In this document: positions 39,334 to 50,220 of the stretch, one piece after another
Numbering within the stretch: the first letter of the stretch is position 1
Layout of the letters: each line of letters begins with the position of its first letter
Source: Costus lasius
Lineage: Eukaryota; Streptophyta; Magnoliopsida; Zingiberales; Costaceae
DNA length: 64,000 bases
Reading direction: 5' to 3'
Assembly (NCBI GenBank): GCA_027563935.2
Contig: JANVAS020000203.1
Span: 8,866,001 to 8,930,000, forward strand
Translations under genes and position numbers: made by a program
The notes under the pieces: generated by a model
The model's input: only the letters and a program-made list of their open reading frames with translations
The model's database searches: none
What the model was told of the DNA's origin: nothing

Positions 39334-41580
39334 TCACGGTTCCCGTGTTATCTGAGCCTCAGGTTGTTCAATAACCTGATCCACCGGCTCAGGCTCATCC
39401 AACTGTGCTTGACTACTTTGTCCTTCTTCTGGAATCTCATCCAGCTTTATTTCTCTCCCACTGGCCTCTTGCAGAAGAAATTCCTTCTCAAGAAATATGG
39501 CCATCCGAGCAACAAAAACCTTGTTCTCTTTGGGATCGTAGAAATAATAACCCTTAGTTTCCTTAGGGTAACCGACAAAGATACATTTCTCAGATCTGCT
39601 CTCCAGTTTCCCAGAGGCGAGCTTTTTGACATAAGCCTCGCAACCCCAGATCCTGATAAATGTCAAGCTAGGCTGTTTCCCATACCATAACTCATATGGC
39701 GTCTTTGAAACTGCCTTGGATGGCACTCGGTTTAGTACCTTTGCAGCTGTCTCCAGTGCAAAACCCCAAAAGGAGTATGGAAGAGTAGCCTGACTCATCA
39801 TAGAACGAACCATATCAAGTAACGTTCTATTTCTCCTCTCGGACACACCATTCCATTGCGGTGTTCCTGGCGGAGTGAGCTGTGAGATAATCCCACACTC
39901 CTTTAGATAGTCAGTAAATTCTCGACTTAGGTATTCACCACCTCGATCAGAACGAAGTGCCTTGATATTTCGGCCTAGCTGATTTTGTACTTCATTCTTG
40001 AACTCTTTGAACTTGTCAAAAGATTCACTCTTATGTCTCATAAGATAGACATAACCATACCTACTGAAATCATCAGTAAAGGTAATGAAGTACTGATAGC
40101 CACCTCTAGCATGTTTACTAAATGGCCCACACACATCACTGTGTATGAGGTCAAGTAAACCTGAAGCCCTTTGACCTTTGTTAGGAAAAGGTGACTTCGT
40201 CATTTTACCCATCAAACAAGCTTTGCATGTATCAATCTCCTTGTAGGAGAATGATCCCAGCAGTCCATGATCATGCAACCGCTTAATGCGCTTCTTGTTA
40301 ATATGGCCTAAACGACTATGCCATAGCAAGGTGCTGTCATCAGCATACTTGGCTTTCTTATTATCAATGTTTTGTATAGAATTTTCCATGTCCAACATGA
40401 ATAACCCATTGTTAATTGAACCAGTTGCATACACAATATTATCTAGAGATAAAACACACTTTGAAATCTTGCATTCAAAGGCAAATCCTTTCCTGACAAG
40501 AGCAGGAATAGAGATAATATTCTTGGTGATACTCGGTACAAAATAACAATTGTTTAATTCTAATACAATGCCAGATGGTAAAGAAATGAAATAGTCTCCT
40601 ACAGCAACAGCAGCAACCCGTGCCCCGTTTCCAACGCGTAGGTCTACCTCATGCTGTGCCACCTGCCTTCTTCTCTTGAGTTCCTGTACATTTGAACAAA
40701 TGTGAACTCCACATGCAGTGTCCAACACCCATGATATAGAAGAAGATGAAACCATGACTTCCGTCACGTATATACCTGAGCCAGAAGCGATGCTTTCCCT
40801 CTTATCTCCTTGGAGCGCTTTACAGTCCTTTTTCCAGTGACCCAGCTGGCCACAGTGGAAACACCTGTTGTCCTTCGACCGCTTCACCTTCTGTTTCAGC
40901 GCCTTACTGTAGTTCTTGACAGGGGCCTTGCCCTTCTTCCCCTTCTTCCTGTTCCTAGAAGGAACCATTAAGACAGAGGTTGAAGGCTTGCCCTTCAGAG
41001 TTTCCTCAGTAGTCAAGAGCATATTCAGCAGCTCTGCCGGCGTACAATCGATTTTGTTCATATTAAAGTTAATGATGAACGCATCGAAAGAAGGCGGAAG
41101 AGACTGCAGAATAATATCTACAGCAAGCTCCTGGTTGATGGTATGCCCCAGTTTCTCCAGAGCCTCCTTGTGCCCAATCATCTTGAGCACGTGAGCTCCC
41201 ACTGGGCTCCCCTCAGCTAGTTTGCTCTGAAAGAAGAGCTTCGTCAGATTATAGCGTTCTGTCCTCGCCTGTGCAGCATACAGCATCTTGAGGTTCTCTA
41301 TAATCTCTATAGCCGACATATCCTCATGCTGACGCTGCAGCGGTGGCGTCATAGACGCTAGCATCAGGCAAGCGACATCAATGCTATCATTGACGTGCTT
41401 TTCATAGGCATCCCGAACCGCCCTTGCGGCGTTCGGAGCGGGCTGCGGCGGTATCGCCGTCTCGAGGACATACAGTTTCCTCTCTGCCTTAAGAACGATC
41501 TTAAGGTGTCTGAACCAGTCAGAGAAGTTCGGCCCAGCAAACTTCTCCCTTTCCAGTAGGGATCGCACATTGAAGCTCAT
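39334..41580 (-). CDS. gag-pol: Copia-I gag, protease and integrase (5' part of polyprotein)
   Basis: 748 codons from ATG at 41578-41580 (MSFNVRSLLEREKFAGPNF), the start shared with Copia-II. Capsid region residues about 1-200. Basic linker RKKGKKGKAP. Zinc knuckle CFHCGQLGHWKKDC at 240-253. Protease LDTAC at 286-290 (D-T-A rather than D-S/T-G). Integrase H421/H426 and C452/C455. Catalytic D482, D545 and E581, giving D-x62-D-x35-E. The frame ends TGA at 39334-39336 within REP-stop-RSGRIRR, where the 19630 copy reads Arg. CGA to TGA would be a single C-to-T change. The stop lies in the linker between integrase and RT, so RT/RNase H could only be made by readthrough. Confidence 0.92.
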   Translation of the reverse strand: MSFNVRSLLEREKFAGPNFSDWFRHLKIVLKAERKLYVLETAIPPQPAPNAARAVRDAYEKHVNDSIDVACLMLASMTPPLQRQHEDMSAIEIIENLKMLYAAQARTERYNLTKLFFQSKLAEGSPVGAHVLKMIGHKEALEKLGHTINQELAVDIILQSLPPSFDAFIINFNMNKIDCTPAELLNMLLTTEETLKGKPSTSVLMVPSRNRKKGKKGKAPVKNYSKALKQKVKRSKDNRCFHCGQLGHWKKDCKALQGDKRESIASGSGIYVTEVMVSSSSISWVLDTACGVHICSNVQELKRRRQVAQHEVDLRVGNGARVAAVAVGDYFISLPSGIVLELNNCYFVPSITKNIISIPALVRKGFAFECKISKCVLSLDNIVYATGSINNGLFMLDMENSIQNIDNKKAKYADDSTLLWHSRLGHINKKRIKRLHDHGLLGSFSYKEIDTCKACLMGKMTKSPFPNKGQRASGLLDLIHSDVCGPFSKHARGGYQYFITFTDDFSRYGYVYLMRHKSESFDKFKEFKNEVQNQLGRNIKALRSDRGGEYLSREFTDYLKECGIISQLTPPGTPQWNGVSERRNRTLLDMVRSMMSQATLPYSFWGFALETAAKVLNRVPSKAVSKTPYELWYGKQPSLTFIRIWGCEAYVKKLASGKLESRSEKCIFVGYPKETKGYYFYDPKENKVFVARMAIFLEKEFLLQEASGREIKLDEIPEEGQSSQAQLDEPEPVDQVIEQPEAQITREP

Positions 41581-43372
41581 GGTGTTCGTTGCTGCAGGAA
41601 TCTACAACAAGCAAGAACAGCAAGGTCAGTATCAATGTTCAGAATCAATCCAGGACTTAAGAAAGATTCTTTTCTCACTATTTTGTCTGACTGAGAAATC
41701 CAGTAAACAGTCCGAAAGAGTAACACTCTTTTAGTGAGATGGGATCCAGATTTCATACTTGGTCTCCGCGTCCCGCTCAGGCGAGATAAGATGCACAGAG
41801 AAGACAAGCACTAATTTTTGGTAGGCTGTCCCAGCCAATCGCCAACCCGTGCGATTCCCCTTCACCTGGGCAATCCAGCAGACTGTGCCAACTGAGTTGG
41901 TACAACACAGTCTCTGATCCCTCAGATGGCTGCCTCCATGTGCTACCATATGCGCCACATATGTAGCCTACATGGTCAAGCTGACCCGACCTACTCCCTG
42001 GACCACCACGTGCTATGCTGAGAAACGAGAAGCGATAAATCCCTTCTCTGTAACACACAGGTGAAATCCAGCACCGTCTGAAGATAGATGGACGTGCCCA
42101 CTGAGTGGGTACAACACGGCTCCAACGATAGTTAGAACGGTGAGGTTTCGCGTCAGAAAGCTTTCCGAGCTTGATATGTTAGCGTTGGATTTTACCGGTC
42201 TTTTATCTTCCTAACTATCATACATGTTCCTATGGTGATAGCAGAAGATAAACTCATGCATTTCTAATTATAAAACAATAAAGAGAAAGCATGTGATCTT
42301 ATGTGGTAAATGCCCATGAACCCTAAGTAAGACCTTAATTTTACTTAAGTCTTCACTTGAGCTCTTTTGGCATCTCATCTGGTCCAACCCAGGGCCCTAG
42401 CGCCAAGAGCACCTCAGGTACGCCACCAGCTGAATGCCCCTCTTGGATGTGTGCCTTTGTGCTCTTGTCTAATCAAAATACATTTTGATCTATCTAGACA
42501 AGCTTTGACTCGCAGGTCAATTATACAATAGATTAATGGAAAAAGTGATTCGCAGATCACAATAATATTAACTTATAATTAACCAGGCACGCAGGCCCCA
42601 GCACAGCACACATTAGGGCAACCCACATAAGATTAAATAAACAAGCATATGGTTTCAATCATCATGTGATCCAATCAAGAAATTAAATTTTGAAAACCCC
42701 ACAGGCATCAATTTTAACTTCCTTATGTGTCCTACAACCTTACAATGGTCCATTGATAGGGATCCACTCATCCATCTAGTTAGATCCCCTGCCCTTGCAT
42801 GCACCGAGTCCTAACTGACCCGAGTTGACCTAATGGTCAACCATGCATGCGCTAAGGGCTGAACAGCTTTCAAGAGTTCTGGCAAGCGGGTGTGACCCCG
42901 GGCCTAACTCAAGAGTGTTCACTGGTTGTCTCAACCAGACCTCGCTACACGCCTAAGATGCAATCGACCTATGGCCACCTCGTGCTTGCGCACAGGTGCC
43001 ATCTGGTCGATCCATCTAGGCTGTCAGATGGTCTGATCAGACTAATGGATCTAACCTAGAGGTGACTTCAGCCCCATCAACCCATCTAAGGGTTTATAGT
43101 AGGCTCCACTTTAGATCTAGTTATAGGCGCGCAAGTTAGGTTTTGTTTTGAAAAACAACATAAACAAAGCGCCAATAGAAGACATGCGACATCATGAACA
43201 AACTACATGCGCTAAGAGAAGTAAACATCTTACTTTCGCATGAAGAAATAACATGTCAATTTTCGCATGTGAACAAGATCTAAGCATAAGCAAACATATA
43301 GATGCGCAAACATGGATCACATCATATATTAAGCAATCATATTAACATGCTTCAACCTGCTCTGATACCAAT
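41581..43372 (-). other. Copia-I 5' leader with primer site and twin hairpins
   Basis: Primer site TGGTATCAGAGC is the complement of 43359-43370. About 1.8 kb of leader without a convincing ORF. CCAACTGAGTTGG (41888-41900) and CCCACTGAGTGGG (42097-42109) are the complement of the conserved hairpin pair. Annotated small ORFs (41577-42058) cover the hairpins but lack family features. Confidence 0.75.
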
Positions 43373-45070
43373 TGTAGGGTCCCCTTCAAGGGGGAGCGCA
43401 AGCAGATAAAACCCCTTTCAAGAGGGGGGCGAAAACCCTAAGGGGGTGGCGCATGAAAAATCGCAAGCGGAAGCAAGGGTTTTCAAGATCTTAGCATGAA
43501 CACATGATCAACTTTGATGAAGTTGAGATCCATACCATAGCCATCACGGTTAGATGGAATCTTGGAAGCAAAGGCGCAAGTGCTCCTTCTCCAAAGATAA
43601 TCGCACACAAGGTGAAGATGGCTTCTCCTTGGATCTCCTTGTGCTAGCAAGGATCTACAAGATGTCCTTGATCGAATGGTAGGATGATGAGATGCTTCCT
43701 TGGCCGAGCGCTCGTCCTTGTCGTTCACTTCCTTCCACACGAGATGGCAAGCAAGCAATGTCCAAGACCAAAACGCAAATGCGTTTAGGCGATATTATGA
43801 AAATGGCGTTACATGACTTCCCAAAATGGAAAGTCATGAAGCCATGCTTCAATGCCAAAACGCCTCCCTTCATGAACCATGCGTTCACATAGTGAACCGG
43901 TTCAATCTATGGTTCAATTCGATTTGGCTCAAAGACCAAAATCAAACCAAGCCAAGCCAATACATGGTCTAGACCTTCTATGAACCTAATGGCTCAAGAT
44001 CTAACCGTTCATCTCCTGATGCTCTTGATCTCACCGATCTAGCATCTCCTCTCTCGATCGAAGCTTACCGATCTCAAGCCCTAATCAATCAAACATGATC
44101 AGACCAGATCTCACTTACAATCAGAGTTTAAATCCCTTTAAACTGAATCAAAACAATTCAGTCCACACGATCTGACTCAAGAAAGCCATATCAACAAATT
44201 GTGCGACCCTGAGGGTTTCCTTTAAATGTCGATAACGATAACTTACGTTATCACGATCAGTGAGGGGTATCTAGCAACACATCACTGTCTCCCGATATAA
44301 AGGAAATAGTCTTCCAAGACTTCACCCAAAACATGGCACAAGTGTGAATCAAACTCACGAGGCATGCATGTTTCCTTTGCCACTGGATGTTCTTATTGGA
44401 CAAGCATGTCAAGCCTGTAACTCCAATACTATGAGCATGATTAGATCAGATGAACATAGTCATCTGGGTATGGCCATACACTATCTCAATCATCTCATAC
44501 AGGGGGGCCCTTTAGAACATCACACTCCTTGAACAAGGAGACGGCAATCCTTTATCTATCACTAGTGCCCTAACCTGACTCAAGCTCATCATCCAAGATA
44601 GTCTATAATCATTATGTTTCAAATGATATTGAACTACCTCAAAACAATGACAATCATCATTTAGAAACACAAGTGATCTCAAGTCAAAGAAAATGTGCCA
44701 CTTGCTGCTATCAAGGATTATTCACATTGTGACAAACAATTGAATATCCTAGAAGGGTCTGTCCAGTACATCCAATGTACCCATGAGTCTACATCTTATT
44801 CCATGCTCGAAGCATCCTATAAGATTAGCACACATATTAGTCTCAATCATATCAAGGCTGTCTCATGTTCACCAAGATATCTCGACTAAGGACATATAGC
44901 CTATCAGCCTAGCTGAACAGCTTTGAGACATTATTCAGAAGTATACTTATTACAGCAGACAAGGTAACAACCTGAATAATAACCATGCCTTTATAAACAT
45001 AAGAGTTTATTACATGATACTTATACAATCCCAAGGCCTCAAACATTAGCCTTAAGGGCATACCCCAACA
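43373..45070 (-). mobile_element. Copia-I 5' LTR
   Basis: LTR orientation TGTTGGGGTATGCCC (45070) to GGGGACCCTACA (43373). Nearly identical to 35977-37675. Differences include TGTCTGTAACG versus TGTCGATAACG and a one-base length change near 44690. Confidence 0.9.
44290..44321 (-). promoter_or_regulatory. Predicted Copia LTR promoter: TATA-like box with upstream palindrome
   Basis: On the minus strand a palindrome AGTCTTGGAAGACT (44308-44321) is followed by CCTTTATATC (TATA-like at about 44294-44300). A conserved TGTGTTGCTAGATACCCC block and the LTR hairpin come next. The same order occurs in every family I LTR here. Transcription start is inferred, not shown. Confidence 0.4.
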
Positions 45071-45809
45071 TATCACATGCAAGTGGTTTGCATGATCCTT
45101 AGACTTGAGGTATTCATGTCTAGATTTGATGATGGATATGCTTTGATGCAGTCTTACGTCTCTCCGTAATTGGGAGACCAAAACGATTGTCATTGGGTAT
45201 GTCATAAGTCATGTAGAGACATGGATGACCAATAGTAGGATTTGCCCCTTCCTTCCGAGGAAGCATGATATCCACTCTGGGGCACCCCACCTCATTGGTG
45301 CATGACAGGAATGTGTGGCCACACTGATTGAGTCATTACCAATAGATTGGATTAATAAACTTCCAATGGCGGGATATCAATTCAGGCAAAGGGATATAAA
45401 TAATGCATGAGAATCCTCGTTGCTTGTTAGGGCGTTGTTGCCATATGACTTAAGTCCTATGACATGGGTAGTAGTCATGTGTTGCTAGATACCCCTCACT
45501 ACTTATGATGTTTACATCATTGGCATTGTCATATGGATCCTACGGGGTCACACGCAATAGACTCTTGACGTTGCTTTAATCTAAAGCATTAGGATCAAGT
45601 TTTTGGATAACTTGGATCCATTTGGAAGATTTCATCAGCGCCAATGGGCTTGATGAGTTGGAAGAAAGTTATTGGAGCCAAGCTTCATTTTTGGAAGGTT
45701 GACCCGAAATTGACCTAGATTGGTCACATTTGGATTAGGGTTGCATTGGATTGGATCCAATGGCTTAATCAACCCATGCCATGAAGTTTGGGCTTGCTCA
45801 TTATCCAAT

Positions 45810-47499
45810 TGTTGGGGTATGCCCTTAAGGCTAATGTTTGAGGCCTGTGGAAATGTATCTGTATCATGTAATAAACTGTTATGTTTATAAAGGCATGGTT
45901 GTTATTCAGTTAGCTACATTGTCTGCTGCAATATATGTTCTTCTGAATAATGTCTCAAAGCTGTTCAGCTAGGCTGACATGCAGTTAAGTCCTTAGTCGA
46001 TGTATCTTGGTGAACATGAGACAGCCTTGATATGGTTAAGACTAATATGTGTTCTAATCTTATAGGATGCTTCGAGCATGGAATAAGATGTAGACTCATG
46101 GGTACATTGGATGTACTGGACAGACCCTACTAGGATGTTCAATTGTTTGTCACAATGTGAATATTCCTTGTATATGACAAGTGGCACATTTCCTCTGACT
46201 TGAGATCACTTGTGTTTTCTAAATGATGATTGTCATTATTTTGAGGTAGTTCAATATCATTTGAAACATAATGATTATAGACTAACTTGGATGATGAGCT
46301 TGAGTCAGGTTAGGGCACTAGTGATAGACATAGGATTGCCGTCTCCTTGTTTAAGGAGTGTGATGTTCTAAAGGGGCCCCCTGGATGAGATGATTGAGAA
46401 AAGAGTATGGCCATACCCAGGTGACTATGTTCATCTGATCTAATCATGCTCATCATATTGGAGTTACAAGCTTGACACGCTTGTCCAATAAGAACGTCCA
46501 GTGGTAAAGGAAATATGCATGCCTTGTGATTTGATTCACACTTGTGCTGTGGTATGGGTGTAGTCTTGGAAGACTCTTTCCTTTATATCGGGAGACAGTG
46601 ATGTGTTGCTAGATACCCCTCACTGATCGTGATAATGTAAGTTATCGTTACCGACATTTAAAGGAAACCCTCAGGGTCGCACAATTTGATGATATGGCTT
46701 ACTTAAGTCAGATCGTGTGGACTGAATTGTTTGAGTTCAGTTTGAAGGGATTTAATCTCTGATTGTAAGTGAGATCTGGTCTGATCATGTTTGATTGATT
46801 AGGGCTTCAGATCGGTAAGCTTCGATTGAGAGATTGGATGCTAGATCGGTCAGATCAGAAGCATTAAGAGATCAACGGTCAGATCAAGAACCTTGTGGTT
46901 TAATTATGATTTGGACTAGTTGCTTGGCTTATTTGGTTTGTGAACCGAACCAAAGTGAACCAGCTCAAATGAGCGCATGGTTCAAAAGGGTGAAGAGAGA
47001 TTTGCGACTTGGTGTGCGCATGTGAACGTTGAGAGGTGGTTTGCTATTTTTAGATAGCAACTCCCTAAACGTGACCACGCTCCACGCTTCTCTTCTTGAC
47101 GCCTCTTCTCGCCTCGCCTCTCCACTAGTCGAAACAAGTTTTCTCTTGTGTCGTGAAGAAGGTGGACGAAGAAGGAAAAGAAAATTTGCCAAGAAGTTTT
47201 CATCCCTTTCCATTGGATCAAGGACACTTTGGAGCCTTGCTAGCACAAGGAGCGACAAAGAGTTTGCCATCATCCTCTTGTGTGCGAATCCCTTTGGAGA
47301 AGAAGCAATTGACTCTTTGCTTCCAAGGCAACATCTAGGCTATGGCGATGGTATGATCGTTTTCATTAATCTTTATTAGCCTTTTATCGAGTTGATCATT
47401 TAACATGCAAGTTGATCCTATAACCCTAATTTCCGCAAGACAAAGTTTTATATGCGCCATCACTTTAGGGTTATGCTCCCCCTTGAAGGGGACTCTTCA
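45810..47499 (+). mobile_element. Solo LTR, Copia family I (1690 bp)
   Basis: TGTTGGGGTATGCCC to GGGGACTCTTCA, flanked by ccaat at 45805-45809 and 47500-47504. The duplicate copy of the host LTR (near 55040) has one ccaat-like site and no insert. Contains hairpin GATAATGTAAGTTATC (46631-46646). ORFs at 46834-47379 are LTR sequence. Confidence 0.88.
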
Positions 47500-48727
47500 C
47501 CAATGAGGCCCAATAGCCAATTGTCATGAAGAGGTATAAAGAAATAAGGGTATAATGGGGATGAATTTCAGCCCATTGGCGCCAAGGGCATAATGGGGTG
47601 AAGTAGGCACATGTTGCTTCATAAGGAAGCATTAGGCGCCTCCCCCTTTGTTCATTGGATGGAAACCTTGCCTCTATGGAAAGGGTTGGGGCTGATATGG
47701 CTTGAGGACTCTTATGGAAGGTCCTTAGGCATATATGGTGTGAGGGAAGAGGTTTATGGTAAAGTCTTGGAGACTTTCCTTACCTCATAAACTCTACATG
47801 CACCCAAACCCTTACACTAGCCGAATACCTCTTACATGTTGGGCCTAGCCCTTTCTCCTTTGATGGTAAGAATGCATTTGTGGCATGTCTTGGGCTGATA
47901 TGGTGTTTGGACAATTATGGATAGGTTGAATGAAGTATATGGCAAAGTCTTGGAGACTTTCCTTGCCTCATGACTCCTCATCCTAGTCATACACTTTTCA
48001 TCATCCTAGCCATTGCCGAAACCGCCTCTAGGCTTATAAAAGGGACCCTAGCCGCCCCTCCCAATGTTCGACACCTTGAAGGCGTGGACACAACCTCTTG
48101 GAGAGAATTGGAGGGCAAGTGGCGAGAGCAACATAGGCTTGGCACAATCTTCTTCCATGTGACCGCAAGTTCTTCATCTCCCTCTCTTCTTGGCGCAAGG
48201 ACTCTTAATGCTTGGTGGCGTCTCCTTGCCACAAGCCCTCTCCGTTCCTTGGCCATAGGCACATGATCCTTGAAGGTGGCGCAAGCAAAGAAGAAGGAGG
48301 AAGCAACTTGGCGGCATCATCCTCTTCCTCTTACTAGGGGCCGAAACTCTTCTTCTCCCTCTTCTCTTAGAGTGAAGAGGATAAGGAGTTGGCGGCATCT
48401 TCCTTGCACTTGGCGCATGATCCTTGGAGGTGGCACAACAGAGAAGAAGGAACCCTAAGACTTGATTCTCTTCCCGAGGCTAGCACCAAGCGTGGAAGGG
48501 AGCAACATTGAGACGGTCGATGCGTGGATACTTGTAGAGGGCGAACACTTGGGTGCCTTCAACATGGCTTCGACAACTGAACAAGAAAAAAAGGTACATC
48601 TCTAACACATCCTTGTGTCTTCTCTCTTGCATGGGTCCTTGGGAAAGGAATATGTTTCGGGTGTAATTATTCTTCCACTGCGTCCTGGGATTGCAAAATT
48701 TTAAATTACACCCGGTATTCCCCATCA

Positions 48728-50220
48728 GTGGTATCAGAGCAACTTGCGAGAAACACAAGGTGTACGTTTGCTTGTGTGAAAAATTTTTGGAAAATATTTC
48801 TTCTATCCATGCGCGTTTCACGTAGAAAGCGTTTTTCATCCAATCTTCTCTTTTCAATTTTATGGCCGAAATTTGATTTTGTTTTATGTTTGATTTAAGA
48901 CCAAAGGCGCACGTAGTTTTGTCAAGTAAGATGGGCATTGTGTATTTGGACTGGTCGGGTCTCTTGATCTGCCAAAACTGCCAGCCGATAGGGTCTACGA
49001 AATCATCTTGGAACTTGGTATAAATTTTAGCATAAATTTGGTTAAGAGAGTGCTTTGGATGATGATGGCGCAAAAGGGGATAAAATTTGTTTTTTTCCCG
49101 GCTTTTCAAATTTTACATGTGCCACTTGATTGGGTTGATATGGTCATAGTGAGTGCCCTCCTGTGTTGTGATGTGGAAGCATGTTTCCACTTGTGATGAA
49201 TGCTTGTAAAATCCCCTTCCACCTGCGTGTGGTTCTTTCCCTATCTTGTTGTAAAGATTTTTCATCTTATTTTAGAATAGATGTAAAATTAGAAGGTAGG
49301 TTAAGGCTTCATCTTGACAACAAGGAGTCTTCTTCAACTGAAGTCAGTAATGGCGCCAGCTTTGGAAGCGTGGTGATGGGCTTGCGGCTGAAGGAAGGAC
49401 ACTTGCTTTCGGCTTCCGGCATGGGCTGATTTGCTTCAGGGACTCGCAACCCTTGGATGCACAATAACATGTCACATGGCTCGTGACAAGTTATGTGTAT
49501 GAAAAGGGCTATGACCATATCGACCATACTTGCATGCCTGTGATGGTTTATTATTCTGTCCATAGAATGCCTGTGATGTTTTTCCTTTGCTGCCATAACC
49601 ATAGGAAAACTGCATGCTAGAAAAGAATAAAATAAACATGCAAAACTCTCAATGCAATATCAAGTCGATAGCATTCTAACATGTAGCCCTCATCAAACTA
49701 TCGATCAGTGGTGTTGTGAACTGTTTCCCACCCTCGTGGGACACACCCACTTATCTTTAGGAGGTGTGTGGTGGCAATGGTTTCCCCAGTCTGTTTTAAT
49801 CGGGCGCGCCTTTGCAAGGAAACTCGTTGACCCTGGGCATAATGATTAGGATCAGACTTGACTAGTTTTTCATATGTCACTGACATGATGAATCACTAGA
49901 GGCAACTGTTGAGAGGATAGGGTTCTGTGTTGTATCCAGCCCTCACTAGAGGCGCCTAGTCTATCTTAACTAAGAGGAGTTGTGCATGGCACAATTGGTT
50001 GGCATGCCTACCTAAAGAAGCATGAGATCACTCTGTGCATCCCAACTCACCCTCGTGAGTCGCGGAGATCTCATGTAAAATTAGGATCCTACTCACTTAT
50101 TTCCATGTTGAGTTTGAGAGCTCTCAACTAGTTTTGGAAATAGTGGGAGCATAGCATTTAATTAAAGTCCTAGTTAAATGCTTTATCATTGTACTTATCT
50201 TACTTATTTGCTTATTGTAG
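48728..50220 (+). other. Copia-III leader with primer site and hairpin
   Basis: Primer site TGGTATCAGAGC at 48729-48740. Following TGTTGTG (49712-49718), TCCCACCCTCGTGGGA (49726-49741) forms a 6-bp stem, positionally like the family I leader hairpins. A weaker CCTC-ACTA-GAGG (49941-49952) follows TGTTGTA. The minus-strand ORF 48480-49109 spans LTR and leader and is not a recognisable gene. Confidence 0.65.

Larger units (their letters stand above)
35977..45070 (-). mobile_element. Copia-I: full-length young Copia element (9.1 kb)
   Basis: Flanked by tatca at 35972-35976 and 45071-45075. The related sequence at 54306 preserves the uninserted site with a single tatca. LTRs are 35977-37675 (1699 bp) and 43373-45070 (1698 bp); by eye I count about six differences. 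Order on the minus strand: 5' LTR, primer site, 1.8-kb leader, gag-pol 41580 to 37696, polypurine tract, 3' LTR. The only visible coding defect is one in-frame stop at 39334-39336. Confidence 0.9.
35623..48727 (+). mobile_element. Copia-III 5' LTR, interrupted by Copia-I and a solo LTR
   Basis: Starts TATTGGTGTTTATGCCCTGC (TG mutated to TA; the duplicate has TG) and ends GGTATTCCCCATCA, directly before a tRNA-Met primer site. Without Copia-I (35977-45070) and the solo LTR (45810-47499) and their TSDs the LTR is about 2.3 kb, like the copy at 53957-63651 once its insert is removed. Contains TATA-like GGATATAAATAATGC near 45390 and the hairpin ATGATGTTTACATCAT (45505-45520). ORFs at 47970-48458 and their counterparts at 55596-56060 are LTR sequence. 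Confidence 0.75.

Noticed and set aside
39200..39340. Frameshift between the two Copia-I ORFs
   Set aside because: Both ORFs are in the same frame and the aligned lengths are equal to the 19630 copy. A single TGA codon separates them.
47970..48458. Possible host gene (ORFs of 98, 91 and 62 residues, partly Arg/Ser-rich)
   Set aside because: Duplicated at 55596-56060 within the second Copia-III LTR, with frames changed between copies and no protein family features.
48480..49109. 209-residue minus-strand ORF as a host gene
   Set aside because: It spans the end of the Copia-III LTR, the primer site and the leader, has no recognisable motif and is antisense to the element. Part of it recurs at 63551-63763 in the other LTR.
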